A stretch of DNA of 64,000 nucleotides from Cepaea nemoralis (taxonomy: Eukaryota > Mollusca > Gastropoda > Stylommatophora > Helicidae). Shown here piece after piece: positions 54,040-64,000 of the stretch. The position numbers were made by a program, and so were the translations under genes. The notes beneath the pieces are model-generated. The model made no database searches. It saw only the letters and a program-made list of their open reading frames with translations, and was not told the DNA's origin. The stretch spans positions 35,321 through 99,320 of the forward strand of contig JACEFZ010026898.1 of NCBI GenBank assembly GCA_014155875.1. The letters run 5' to 3'. Positions within the stretch are counted from its first letter, which is position 1. Every line of letters begins with the position of its first letter.

Positions 54040-55500
54040 AAATATAAGATCGGCGGCAGTAAACTCCCTGTTGTCGAAGCAACTAAGTGATTTAACCTCA
54101 CTGGGAAATGTCTTCGGAAATGATATAGTGCTTTGCAAACAACTGTTTATAAAATGGTAAAATTGCGCAGCGTATGTACAGGTATATTATGTGATTATTA
54201 TTGTAATTACTTTAGCAGTCATACTATACCGTAAGTCTTGCATTACGAGAGACATAAAGTTGGAATTCACGTATCGAGAAAAAGAAAAAAAAAGTCAGAA
54301 GGGACAAATTATGACTGAGAGGAGATGCAACCACGAATGCACTTATGGGATTATAGATTATATCAGTCTGTAATAGGAAGAAATGAGAGAAACACTATTT
54401 TACATTGTCTCGTACACTGTTTTGTAAGGATCATACACTGAAACACTGTCGCTTATTTCCCAGAAACAGCATACATTTCATTGACAAATGTGCATGGGTA
54501 CATGACAATTGTAAACGTTTCAATTACATTGTTAGACCCCCCAAAATACACATTCACAGACGAACACATTAAACAATCATCTTCAACAACACCGTTCACA
54601 GTTTACAACACACAATACTATCACAAAATAAGAAAACACGGCGGAATAGCACTACAAGGCTTAAACACATAACCACATATACACAACACACCGTCGGGAA
54701 ATGCATGGCATTCCCTCGACAAGTACATATAACATGTTACTAATACACGCATCTTCAGAATACTCACCCAGCCTGGCCCACTATTGTGTCTTGTAGTTGA
54801 TAGATTATTGTAAGAGGGACACTTTATTATACTTCTCGTACTGCTACTACTACTATATAAAAATATAAAGACTGAAATAGAATATAAAGACTGAAACGTA
54901 TACTGCGAACATTACAACTCAATTTGACCTTTGACACCCATGTGTTTTAGTTCAGCAACACACACAATAATGTATTTTGTAGTAACACACACAATACTGG
55001 ATTTGGCTCAACCATTTTGAAAACATCAGACTGCTGGGAACTAATTACAACGTATAGGGATACCAAGGAGAAAATGTGCACAATGCAAGTTAGTAACAAC
55101 ACACATGTATACACAACAGTCAACATACACGACCAATCCAGTTACAACCATCAACCACATTGTTACGAAAACCTTGACAAGTTACTCATACATACATATA
55201 GAGGCCTGAATATTGTATTGTTGTGATAAATTACTTGCGTAGTTTCACACCAGGAGTAATAGGAGACCAAATCAGAACACAGACACGAAGAGCTGACATG
55301 AATGTCATGTATAGACTCTACACAACTTCACAGACCAGGTACACAACAATATCATATAGACAACATAATATAAAGCTAACATTTACAAGAAACACTACGA
55401 TGCACATAGCATATAGCGCCATTAGTACATATCAGAACAAACAACACAGCCTTTCAAACGATCACCACGCTGGGAATTTAGCAATACATTACTAGAACAT
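54040..55500. other. AT-rich sequence, no gene seen
   Basis: The composition is rich in acaca-type words. Open frames of 60-90 codons lack motifs. Confidence 0.4.
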
Positions 55501-55507
55501 ACGTAAT

Positions 55508-55910
<403 letters not shown>

Positions 55911-56029
55911 TCTTCCTCTCCTACCAATATTACTACTAATACTATTGATACAACTAATGCTAATAACACCGATTTTACTTCAACTACCATCATTACAATT
56001 TCTTTCACTAAGACAGATAACCTAATGTC

Positions 56030-56560
56030 AATTATGTATCACAGGAGGAAGAATATCAAGCACAGGAAGATGTAATTTCCTATACTTAGGTGCTCAAAGA
56101 TGGAGAAGCGCAACGCTGACTTCTATTGGGCCAGAGAAGAAAACGATAATAAGAAGAAAGAGAGAAAGAGCACTTTATATATTCTCCTCTGTTAACAAGA
56201 AAAGGGATAGAGAGTTAGGCAGAAGATTCCAGGAGTTCTTAGGGCGGGGGATATACTGTTGTATACCCCAGACAGAAGATTACATTGCTGGACTTAACTG
56301 GATCAATGAGTTTACACAACAAACTACAGACTAAACAAAACAAATTAAGAACACCAAAATTAGACTTTTATTGACAGAACTGCATGATTCAGTGACAAAC
56401 AGGCATCCTGACATGTCACACAACTGACATATACAGAAATGGGAACCTATGTTCTTACAGTAGATATCACTGCTGAATAACGTCACTATGAATATGTATG
56501 AAGGGAGTATGAAGGGAGACTTTATTCCCAAACGGGGCCCTGGAACATGTATTCCTAACG
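56030..56560. other. Intergenic sequence, no gene seen
   Basis: There is a purine-rich stretch at 56100-56180 and no recognisable coding. Confidence 0.4.
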
Positions 56561-56566
56561 TGTATT

Positions 56567-56638
56567 CCCTAACCCTAACCCTAACCCAGACCCTAACCCA
56601 AACCCTAACCCTAACCCTAACCCCATCCCTAACCCTAA
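56567..56638 (-). repeat. Interstitial telomere-type (TTAGGG)n tract
   Basis: About a dozen CCCTAA units on the plus strand include variants cccaga, cccaaa and ccccat. The G-rich strand is minus. The unit is the general metazoan telomere repeat. With interrupted units and ordinary sequence on both sides, it is an interstitial tract and not a chromosome end. Confidence 0.93.
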
Positions 56639-57452
56639 TCATACTAAATAGACAATGCTTGTCTTCTTTATCTTCTATTATATGTGTGTATATATACTTA
56701 ATACATTATACTGGTCCCCAATGATATTCCAGTTTGTACTGCTCTCTAATATAGAAGATATAGACGTCACGTGACCAGAACCGTTGGGGAATAAACACTT
56801 CGAAGTATGAATGCTAGCAGGAGTGATCACGTGTCAAAACTGGCATTCAGTTTGCGGCTATAGAAAAGGAGACAGCCATTTGGAAACTAGGGCCGAAATA
56901 ATGCACACACAATGAATGGGTTCGACCTATGATTGTATAAAGACGATACACAGGCCGAAACTTAAGCAGATGTTTTACTTCCGACAATCAGAGATGTCAC
57001 GGGCAGCTGTCTCCATTGTGATATTATAAAGCCTATTGTTGGCGCTACCTTTGGAATTTTTTGAAATATATTTAAATTTTGCAAAATTGAAATAGGGTGA
57101 ACTGCAGCAATGCTGTAAAAATAACAATGACAAAATCAAACAAATGTGAAACTGACCAGCTTGCCAAGAACATATTCAAAGGTGACAGAATAGACGTTGC
57201 GGTGAAAAAAATAAACCTCGTCAACACAGAAAAAACGACACACATATAGAGAATATATACATATACACACATTCGTCGTGTTTGCATGTATGTATGTGTG
57301 TGTATTAAGGGGGGGGGGGTGCTTGCGTGCTCCGGTTTACATATGTTAGATATACAATTAATGCCTTTTTTAGTACAGTAATCAGTTCTGTTTGTCATTT
57401 TATTAAAATTAAATGCACGAGTGAGACAAATCTTCTGATCTATCCCCATCAG

Positions 57453-58078
57453 GCCAAACTCATTTTGACTCCAAGAAGGACAACAGTGATCATCGTGTGC
57501 ATCTTTCTCATCGTTGCTTTAATCAGTGCACCTGTATATGTTGTAAACAGACTGGGCCCGATATTTTCACCTGTCAAAAACAAAACTGTCATCGGACTCC
57601 TGTTCAGATACGATAAAAAACAAGTGGAGACAATTGTATTTTCAATTAACAGCTTTTTCATTCCGTTTACATCATTTGTGATTGTCGCTACATGTACAAT
57701 CACTCTGACAATCCAACTACGTAGGAATACACATTGGAAAGCATCAGCACTTCATTCTGCACAGGCTGACAAAATCTCCAGCCGCAACCTGAAAGTAGCA
57801 AAAATGATAATAACGGTGTCTACATTGTTTATAGTGTGCTTTGTTCCGAAAACTGTGACCATGCTTGTGAATTGTGAATTGCTTTTGAGCCTGCTCTATC
57901 AGTTAAAGGAAGATATAATTCTCTAACATTGACTATTGCTGGATTTATTTATGTAATTGAAAGTATCAACTCGTCAATGAATATATTTATCTACCATCAC
58001 ATGAGTAGCAAATACAAAGATGCATTTCACAGGCTGTTCAAAATAACAAAGTTTAGTGATTATCCTATAGAATTGTGA
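57453..58078 (+). pseudogene. GPCR exon 2, copy c (TM4-TM7), frameshifted
   Basis: Acceptor ctatccccatcag precedes the exon. TM4 (VIIVCIFLIVALISAPVYVV), TM5 and TM6 (STLFIVCFVPKTVTML) are open. The frame then breaks around 57868-57890, where a tgaattg heptamer is duplicated and the cttttgagcc state also seen in copy a is present. After the break TM7 is readable (TIAGFIYVIESINSSMNIF, then IYHHMSS) to a stop at 58076-58078 (tail FSDYPIEL). Apart from this lesion the exon is coding-like. No exon 1 lies upstream within the window. Confidence 0.85.
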
Positions 58079-58079
58079 C

Positions 58080-58955
58080 ATTATGTAGATAAAAATCAAT
58101 CGCCGACAGTTGCTTATTTATAAGCACTGAGAGAAGTAAATCAGAGAAATAGGAATACGAACCTCACTAGACTGTATATGCACATTGACAATCATTGGTT
58201 CATCAATGAGATAACGCAAATAATATTATGAATGGTTATGAATTTCACAATGTAAGTTCTCATTACAATTGCATCAAATTTACCCCACCCCCTCCCAACG
58301 GATTTCCCTTTTTGAGCATCAATCAATTGTAATGACGGACTTGGATAACAAAGAGAGACGTTTGTGACAATCGGGAAGATGGTGAGAATTACAGAAATGG
58401 TCGGCAGAACGAGAAACTACCTGATTAGGCGATTAAGCGTCAGCGTAGACGATCTCAGAAATGAATTTCAAGAACTCAGATAACAGATGCGATGATATGT
58501 ATAGCAAAGAATGACGATGATGCTGCAACTGTTATCGATGTTGATGTTTATGATGATGTTGCTAATATGACAATTGTGATACGCTCATTGGAATTAAGTC
58601 GTCACTTTGAATGGGTCAGTTGGAATCCAAGGTTGCCCTAGGCCTGATGAAAGTATTTCCCAAATCGTGACGTAGTAACATTGAAAGGACTCATTGCCTG
58701 CAGTGAGCGGTATTGTGTGCATGGTGCAGGCTCCACATTGTTTGCGTCATCGGCACTCCATGCACGATGTGGTCAACATATGCCTATCACCATCAGTTGA
58801 AAGGAAATTCCTTGGAGCTCATTAAATTTAAATTATTTTTTTAAAATTCCACGTAAAGAGTATATGTATGTGTTAGCATTATAATTAATACGTGATTATG
58901 AATCAATCGTTTGCACTCTTTCTGTAAGACATATATCAGAGGTAGTATTGTCACA
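58080..58955. other. 3' flank of GPCR copy c
   Basis: This is the counterpart of 4040-4840. It contains about 150 bp not in copy a (58730-58850: catcggcactcc to ttaaaattcc), perhaps an insertion. A similar phrase (caatcggcactcgg) occurs at 29003. No gene is seen. Confidence 0.5.
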
Positions 58956-58962
58956 AACAAAT

Positions 58963-59312
58963 ACAACAGTTGGAGAAAACTTATATTCTACTTAACAACT
59001 TTTTCAATAGCATTAACGGCAGTTATGGTTTTGCAAATTCCACAACCATGTTGGTAATGAAAATACATAAGAATACAGATTGATGAAATACAGCAACACA
59101 AGCTGAACAAACTGACATAATCTGTGGAGAGCAACCAGAAAGGATTAAAGACGGTAGAATAATGCATTTATTTTTCATACAACGTTAATCATTCTTGCAC
59201 TTGCTTTCGAACTTACCATATCAGCGAATGGAAGACATCTTGCCGCAACAGTAGCCATTGCTAGATTAGTTTCTTAAAGGCAGGCTTCAATTCGTCTCCG
59301 AATATATTTCTT
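58963..59312 (+). pseudogene. Relic of a second GPCR exon, copy c
   Basis: Weak but ordered similarity runs from the loop before TM5 (cagttggagaaaacttatattctacttaac), through the loop 3 region (gcaaccagaaagga near 59135) to late TM6 (cttgcacttgctttcgaac at 59190) and TM7 (gtagccattgctagatt at 59250). It has many stops. The C-terminal piece continues at 59925-60010 beyond two inserted elements (SIFLYQKRSSKF against NIFIYHHMSSKY). It shows that the unit carried two tandem receptor exons before duplication. Confidence 0.65.
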
Positions 59313-59324
59313 TAATGTGTCAGG

Positions 59325-59569
59325 GCCGATCTCCCTAGCCTAGGTGTTAGCGACTTTCTCCGTAATTCCGTATACTCTTGTGAGAGACGTAATATGCGCG
59401 AGAATTGGTAGCGGTTCTCGCCGTGTCGGTAATTAGGGGTATGTGAGCCGGTGGCTCAGAAAGCAATGGCAAACTACTGAGCGTAATCATGCCTAATACA
59501 TCAACAGCAGCTGAAAAACGCCGGTTTTGACTGCAACGTCATTTAAGGAACATGCAACATTTTAAAAAA
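59325..59569 (+). repeat. SINE-S1 copy 5 with target-site duplication
   Basis: The 11-bp direct repeat aatgtgtcagg flanks it (59314-59324 and 59570-59580). It carries the core cagaaagcaatggcaaactactg and an A-rich end (tttaaaaaaa). It is inserted at the 5' edge of the LINE A4 fragment. Confidence 0.9.
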
Positions 59570-59580
59570 AATGTGTCAGG

Positions 59581-59925
59581 CCTTAGTCAGATATGCCTGA
59601 GCTACTGTATGGCAGTAGATGGCACAATCTACATTACGTTAGCGCCGAACGTTGTGCGGCGCTTACCAAACACGACACCCAACACTGTGTCAACTTATTC
59701 AGGTGGGCAATTGGGAGGGTACAAACCTGGGCGAGGAAATGCAAACTAGAGACTAAATGTCGTGGCAGGGCAGTCCAGACCCTAAGCCTTGGTTGGCAAC
59801 AAGTCTAGGATCAACTCCTACAGGCGGGCAGTTAGAAAATTGCTTTCCTGGTCCGGCAGCTCCTGCAACTTGTCTTGTTCCAGCTGCATTGATGTTACCT
59901 CTACTCTGGAGTATACTAGGCCAGT
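59581..59925 (+). mobile_element. LINE A4: 5' UTR fragment only
   Basis: It matches 7205-7570 of LINE A1, for example gttagcgccgaa, caattgggagg and tggttggcaac, and the opposite strand of LINE A2 near 24440-24650. Only about 345 bp of the 5' end remains. It sits in the same place within the GPCR relic as LINE A1 does in copy a, and is then followed directly by the rest of the GPCR relic. Confidence 0.75.
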
Positions 59926-60019
59926 AAGTATATTTCTCTACCAAAAGAGGAGTAGTAAATTCATTATGGCATCACAAATGTTCTTCAATAAAGACAGAAT
60001 GTACCGTTGATCTTTAGAA

Positions 60020-60510
60020 TCGATAAATTAAACAATAAATGCAAGTCAATGGCATACCGTACTATTTTAGACGCCTATTATGGTCGACGTTGTAACCCAT
60101 AAATGGATTGATGTTGTTTGTATTGACTGGCGTTCACATGATACTGTTTAGATGTTATTTCTTAAATCCCTGCACAATAACCTACACACATATCTTTTTT
60201 TTTTCTCGTCCATCATTAGTTTTTGTTGCACGGGGAAGAGAGTGCGGATTTCGCCATTCTCCAACACGATAACTACAATAGCTCTACATCTGTTTTCAAT
60301 CCCTTTTATTAATTTTATACCCCTTTCTTTAACCTCTGCATTTCATCTCATCTCTTTCAATTCATCTTTTTTCAGTAATAAAACAAAACAAACATAACAA
60401 CAAAATATTAAAATAATGTACTGTCCACAGACGAAATTGTCCACACCCGAAAGATGACAATTACCTGTGAAGAAGTTAGAAACGTCACATTTGAATCTTG
60501 CTTGGCTTCA
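60020..60510. other. Intergenic sequence, no gene seen
   Basis: This is T-rich and C-rich low-complexity sequence (60180-60400) without motifs. Confidence 0.4.
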
Positions 60511-60513
60511 TAA

Positions 60514-60700
60514 TAACACCGGATCTGTGGCGAAGGGAGTTACGGAACACTCTTCGTAATCCCGCATAACGCGTTCTAAACACATCTGCGGGCTATTTGG
60601 CCGCAGGCCGCTTTACGTTTATTTTAACAAATGTGTATGAATGCCGATCGTTCAGATGGCAATGGCAACTACTGAACGGAACGATAGTGAACATGGCTAG
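60514..60700 (+). repeat. SINE-S1 copy 6, 3' truncated or diverged
   Basis: It starts caccggatctgtggcgaag, carries gcgttctaaacac (decayed B-box) and the block cagatggcaatggcaactactgaac, then loses similarity. Confidence 0.75.
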
Positions 60701-61005
60701 CCATCGTGTAAGAGATTGGGTCGTCACCATGTAATATCCCAAAGACAGCAATTTTAATTCAACAACAAGAAAAAAGCAATACAGGTAATTCTTGGCCCCC
60801 AGAAGATGAGCCTGTTGTAAATATTCACTGGGAGGAGACAACTCCTATAGTGAATAACGAAGTACATAATGACGACTGCATCCCGAATTCTATTGAAATT
60901 GTGGATTCTGACAATGCCTACCTGAAAAGTAGACGGAGAAGTCTGAGAATTGGTACGTGGAACGTACGCACCTTATATCAAGCAGGGAAGTTTGATAACC
61001 TTATT

Positions 61006-61230
61006 CACTGTCATTTACTGCCAATATAGTACCTTGCGGTGTATGGCAGGGGGGTCTTTGAGCCTGAGGAATTAAGGCCGCCTGGCTAGTGCAGTCGCCG
61101 CGAACTGTGCAGGTTAGGATTTTCTTTTTGCCCCCGACAGAAAAAAATCCCACACCTTACCGAGGGATCGAACCCGGGTCTCCCGAATGAGAGTCCGGCG
61201 TTCTAGCCACTCGGCCAGCCGCTCCTCTTA
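61006..61230 (-). repeat. SINE-S3, tRNA-Glu-like head, with target-site duplication
   Basis: The 11-bp repeat ataaccttatt flanks the insert (60995-61005 and 61231-61241), splitting the LINE H endonuclease. On the minus strand the head has an A-box (tggccgagtggc), an anticodon-like loop ctctcat (CTC, as in tRNA-Glu) and an exact B-box (gggttcgatccc). The acceptor stem does not close, so it is a SINE and not a tRNA gene. The 3' part contains acaccgcaaggtac. Confidence 0.88.
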
Positions 61231-61256
61231 ATAACCTTATTGCAGAGGCAAAAAAC

Positions 61257-61890
61257 ATGAATTTGGATATCTTAGGCGTATCTGAAACAAGATGGACAGG
61301 TACACGTTACATAAGGAGAGAAGATTACGCATTCATCAATTCAGGAGGCAATCATCACGAGAGAGGAGTAGGAATTTTAGTAAAACGAGATTTAGAGAAA
61401 AATATTAGTGGATTCTGGACTCATAAAGATAGGATAATACTTCTCAAAATTAAGGCAAGACCATTCAACATAGTAATTCTTCAGACATATGCTCCAACAA
61501 CTGATTATAGTGATGAACAGTTAGAAGAATAATATGAAGACCTATAACAAACACTGAAAGTTGTAAAATCATCAGACGTCCTAATTGTCAGGGGAGACAT
61601 GAACGCAAAAGTTGGAAAAAATAAATATAAGCAGATAGTAGGGCAATATGGTATGGGAAACAGAAACGACAGAGGAGACCGGCTGATACAGTTCTGTGAA
61701 GAAAACAATCTTTTTGTTAGCAACACATTTTTTCAACATAACCCTAGGAAACTGTATACACGGACAAGCCCGGGAGATAGAACATGAAACCAAATTGACT
61801 ACATTATGATTAGAAATAGATGTAAAAACAATTTTAAAAATGCCAAAACATACCCTGGTGCTGATATCAACTCTGACCATAATCCTGTAG
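61257..61890 (+). pseudogene. LINE H APE endonuclease
   Basis: 61257-61532 encodes MNLDILGVSETRWTGT (catalytic Glu), GVGILVKRD and ILQTYAPTTDY. After a stop, 61599-61787 continues with GDMNAKVG in place of GDFNAKVG and NTFFQHNPRKLYTRTSPG. 61800-61880 has DYIMIRNR and the SDHNPV motif (INSDHNPVVLKL). All catalytic blocks are present, over three frame segments. Confidence 0.88.
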
Positions 61891-62504
61891 TTTTAAAATT
61901 ACAAATAAAACTTAAAAACCCAGGAATAAGGAAATCGAAGACACCTCAAGTAGATATATCGGCATTGAAACAACTAGAAATAAGACAGCTATACCTAGTT
62001 GAAGTCAAAAATAGATATGATTGGCTAATCATTGAAAGTATGGAACAATATCGACGTGAAAATCCCGAGAATAAAATTAATACAAAATGGGAAAGTAAAT
62101 CCAGTATTCAGACTGCAAATACCATCTTGCTAGTTAAGATTAATAAGAAAAAACAATTATGGATAACCGATGAAATATTGAGTAAAATGTCTCAAGGAAA
62201 GAAAGGAAAGAACACTCCAGAGTATATATTAATAGATAGAGAAATACGTAACATGTGCAGAGTTGCCAAAGAAGAATGGCTGCAGAAGCATTGCAAAGAA
62301 ATAGAGGATCTGGAAATAAAACACAGCTCGAAAGAATTACATGAACATATAACAGGATTTACAAAGAAGAAAAATAATATAACAGGAGACGGTTGTATCA
62401 GAGGAACAATTTGAGAAATTATAATTAATAACACTGACATAATTAAAAGATGGACAGAGTACACGGAAGATTTATTCTGGGACAACAGGGTTAATAGACC
62501 AACA

Positions 62505-63075
62505 TTGTATAAGGCTCAAGAAGGACCAAAACTATTGACGGCTGAAGTATTAAAGGCTGTTAAAAAGATGGAAGAAGGAAAGGCTGCAGGTCCTGACAAG
62601 ATAGCAACAAAGATGATAAAATCCTTATCCAGCTTTGGCATTGAAACTATCACAGAATTATGTAATGATATATATAATACTGGGTACATCCCCAAGGATT
62701 TGAAAACATCAATTTTCATCACACTGCCGAAGAAGCCAAGAGCTGTTGAGTCTGAGGATTACAGAACTATTAGCTTAATGTGCCACATAGCTAAGATTCT
62801 ACTCAAGGTCATACAGGGAAGAATTCAACATAAAATAGACGAGGAAGTAGCTGAAGAACAATATGGGTTCCGCAAAAACAGCGGCACCATAGAAGCAATT
62901 ACCTGTTTGAAGATGTTAATTGAAAAATATATAGAAGTTCAAAAAAGTATATATGTTTGTTCTATAGACTACAAGAAAGCTTTTGATAGAGTACAACATG
63001 AACGACTAATTACATGCCTTCAAGATATAGGAGTAGACGGAAAAGACATCAGACTTATTAGTAACTTGTACTAGG
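62505..63075 (+). pseudogene. LINE H reverse transcriptase, fingers and palm
   Basis: The 189-residue frame holds MEEGKAAGPDKIATKMIKSL, ITLPKKPRAVESEDYRTISL, the QYGFRKNSGTIEAI block and motif A (CSIDYKKAFDRVQHERLI). It stops at 63074 after KDIRLISNLY. Motif C (LRYADDTVLLAESE) lies at about 63250-63295 in another frame. The RT core is complete in content but split. Confidence 0.88.
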
Positions 63076-63399
63076 AAAAAGTGGCGTCTATGCACGATCC
63101 AGTAACCATTATTCGTCGTCTATAGAGATAAAAAGAGGAGTACGGCGGTGATGTGTACTGTCCCCAAGCCTCTTCAACCTATACACAGAAAGAATTTTTA
63201 AACAAGTTGAAATGCCTGGACTCAGCATCAATGGAAGAATCATAAATAATCTTAGATATGCTGACGATACCGTGTTACTAGCAGAAAGTGAGCAAGAATT
63301 GCAAGACCTAGTGGAAGAAGTAAACAGGCACAGAGCAGAATGTGGCTTAGATATTAACATCCAGAAAAACAAATACTATGATAATTAGCAGTGAAAAGG

Positions 63400-63850
63400 A
63401 AAGGTCATCAATGACATTCACAGTAAACGGGCAGATACTAGAACAAGTAACAAGTTTCTCTTATCTTGGACACTATAATAACAGATGATGGCAGAAGTGA
63501 AATGGAAATAAAAAAGAGAATAGGAATGGCCAAAAATGCTTTCAACGGCATGAAATCAGTATTAACATCTAGAGAGATTAATAACGCATTAAAATGAGAA
63601 TTGTCAAATGCTACGTATATTCAACGCTACTGTATGGCTCGGAAGCCTGGACATTGAACAAGCAACTAGAAAGTCGCATAGAAGCCCTGGAGATGTGGAT
63701 ATACAGACGAATAGGTCGTATTTCATGGAAACAAAAACAATCAAATGCAGATATTCCTAGAAAAACTGGGAATGAAGAGAGAGTTGATGAAAGAAATAAC
63801 CAGGAGACAAGTGAAATACTTTGGCCACGTTAAAAGACATGATAAAAACT
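63400..63850 (+). pseudogene. LINE H C-terminal region
   Basis: 63594-63833 encodes LYGSEAWTLNKQLESRIEAL and a MWIYRRIGRISW helix, parallel to LYGCETW and WFLRKTQRIPW in LINE C. Preceding sequence near 63450-63590 encodes SYLGH and a KNAFNGMK helix after frame changes. No 3' tail is visible before the window ends. Confidence 0.75.
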
Positions 63851-64000
63851 ATACTGGAAGGCAAGGTTGAGGGCAAGCGAGCAAGAGGTAGATAACGATA
63901 CAAGTGGGAGGATAACATAAAGAGATGGACGAACATCAGCCTGACAGTATGTACAGTCAAGGCAAGAGACAGACATGTTGGAGATCCATTAACAACTTTG

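Larger units (their letters stand above)
56795..60010 (+). repeat. Segmental duplication unit, copy c
   Basis: It starts with tatgaatgctagcaggag, matching 2298 and 31271. It continues with GPCR flank, exon 2, 3' flank and a second GPCR relic, all in the order of copy a. It lacks the hAT, SINE-S2 and ORF1-only insertions of the sisters, and so supplies the empty sites. Confidence 0.82.
60790..64000 (+). mobile_element. LINE H: APE-type LINE with endonuclease and RT, split by a SINE; runs to the window edge
   Basis: The order is an N-terminal coding segment from about 60790 (PEDEPVVNIHWEE), the first endonuclease motif LRIGTWNVRTLYQAG (60940-60990), SINE-S3 (61006-61230), the rest of the endonuclease (61242-61890), linker (61900-62414), RT (62505-63390) and C-terminal region (63400-63850). 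It is the same broad family as LINES B and C. Frames break at about 61530, 61785, 62414, 63074, 63375 and 63590. The 3' end is not evident by 64000. Confidence 0.9.

Noticed and set aside
56567..56638. A chromosome end
   Set aside because: The repeat is short, has variant units and is followed by ordinary sequence on both sides.
61140..61230. A tRNA-Glu gene on the minus strand
   Set aside because: A- and B-boxes and a CTC-like anticodon loop are present, but the acceptor stem does not close and the body continues into a SINE flanked by a target-site duplication.

Overview
The window is animal nuclear DNA: intron-split genes, vast non-coding tracts, tRNA-derived SINEs and dense nested retroelements. 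It is most likely molluscan. That inference rests on a lineage-specific rhodopsin-like GPCR family resembling gastropod chemoreceptor-type GPCRs, abundant APE-type LINEs, a Penelope-like element, and Gypsy elements of the Gmr1-like kind. The species cannot be fixed from sequence alone. No bacterial, plasmid or phage-like gene organisation is present.

Host component. The only recognisable host gene is a two-exon GPCR: exon 1 (TM1-TM3) at 29629-29970 ends in a consensus donor, and exon 2 (TM4-TM7) begins at 33776 after an acceptor, in phase. Exon 2 and its flanks belong to a unit present three times in the window: copy a (about 1-7200), copy b (about 30683-34560) and copy c (about 56795-60010). 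Copies a and c carry the same inactivating +1 change near the TM6/TM7 junction. Copy b has only a one-base excess in an A run. Older relics of further GPCR exons lie downstream of copies a and c and at 25058-25185.

Insertions date the copies. Copy a holds an internally deleted hAT element (411-2046), two SINE-S1 copies, a SINE-S2, a LINE endonuclease fragment, a 234-bp tandem repeat and LINE A1. Copy b holds an ORF1-only LINE-like insert (31428-33257) inside the GPCR intron. Copy c holds a SINE-S1 and a short LINE A fragment. Several insertions have clear target-site duplications and matching empty sites in the sister copies.

Retroelement nests. 7200-24660 is a nest of LINE A1 (interrupted by LINE B), LINE C, a tandem Gypsy array with the layout LTR-internal-LTR-internal, and a long LINE A2. 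24680-28600 holds a LINE D tail, a palindromic TA-flanked MITE, a Penelope-like element with a GIY-YIG domain, SINEs, and a decayed protein of an uncharacterised repeated family. 37845-45900 holds a second Gypsy family with both LTRs set between LINE B and LINE A3 fragments. 46037-50045 is a run of minus-strand LINE relics (E, G, D) with a SINE-S2. 50046-56560 has no recognised gene apart from simple repeats (a 400-bp CTA array and (GT)n) and an interstitial telomeric-type tract at 56567-56638. 60790-64000 is LINE H, split by a tRNA-Glu-like SINE.

Both Gypsy families keep gag, protease and integrase zinc-binding regions, and lack reverse transcriptase, RNase H and the integrase catalytic core. 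They look like non-autonomous derivatives that need a helper element. They are the most unusual elements here, together with the ORF1-only insert and the shared-lesion GPCR triplication.
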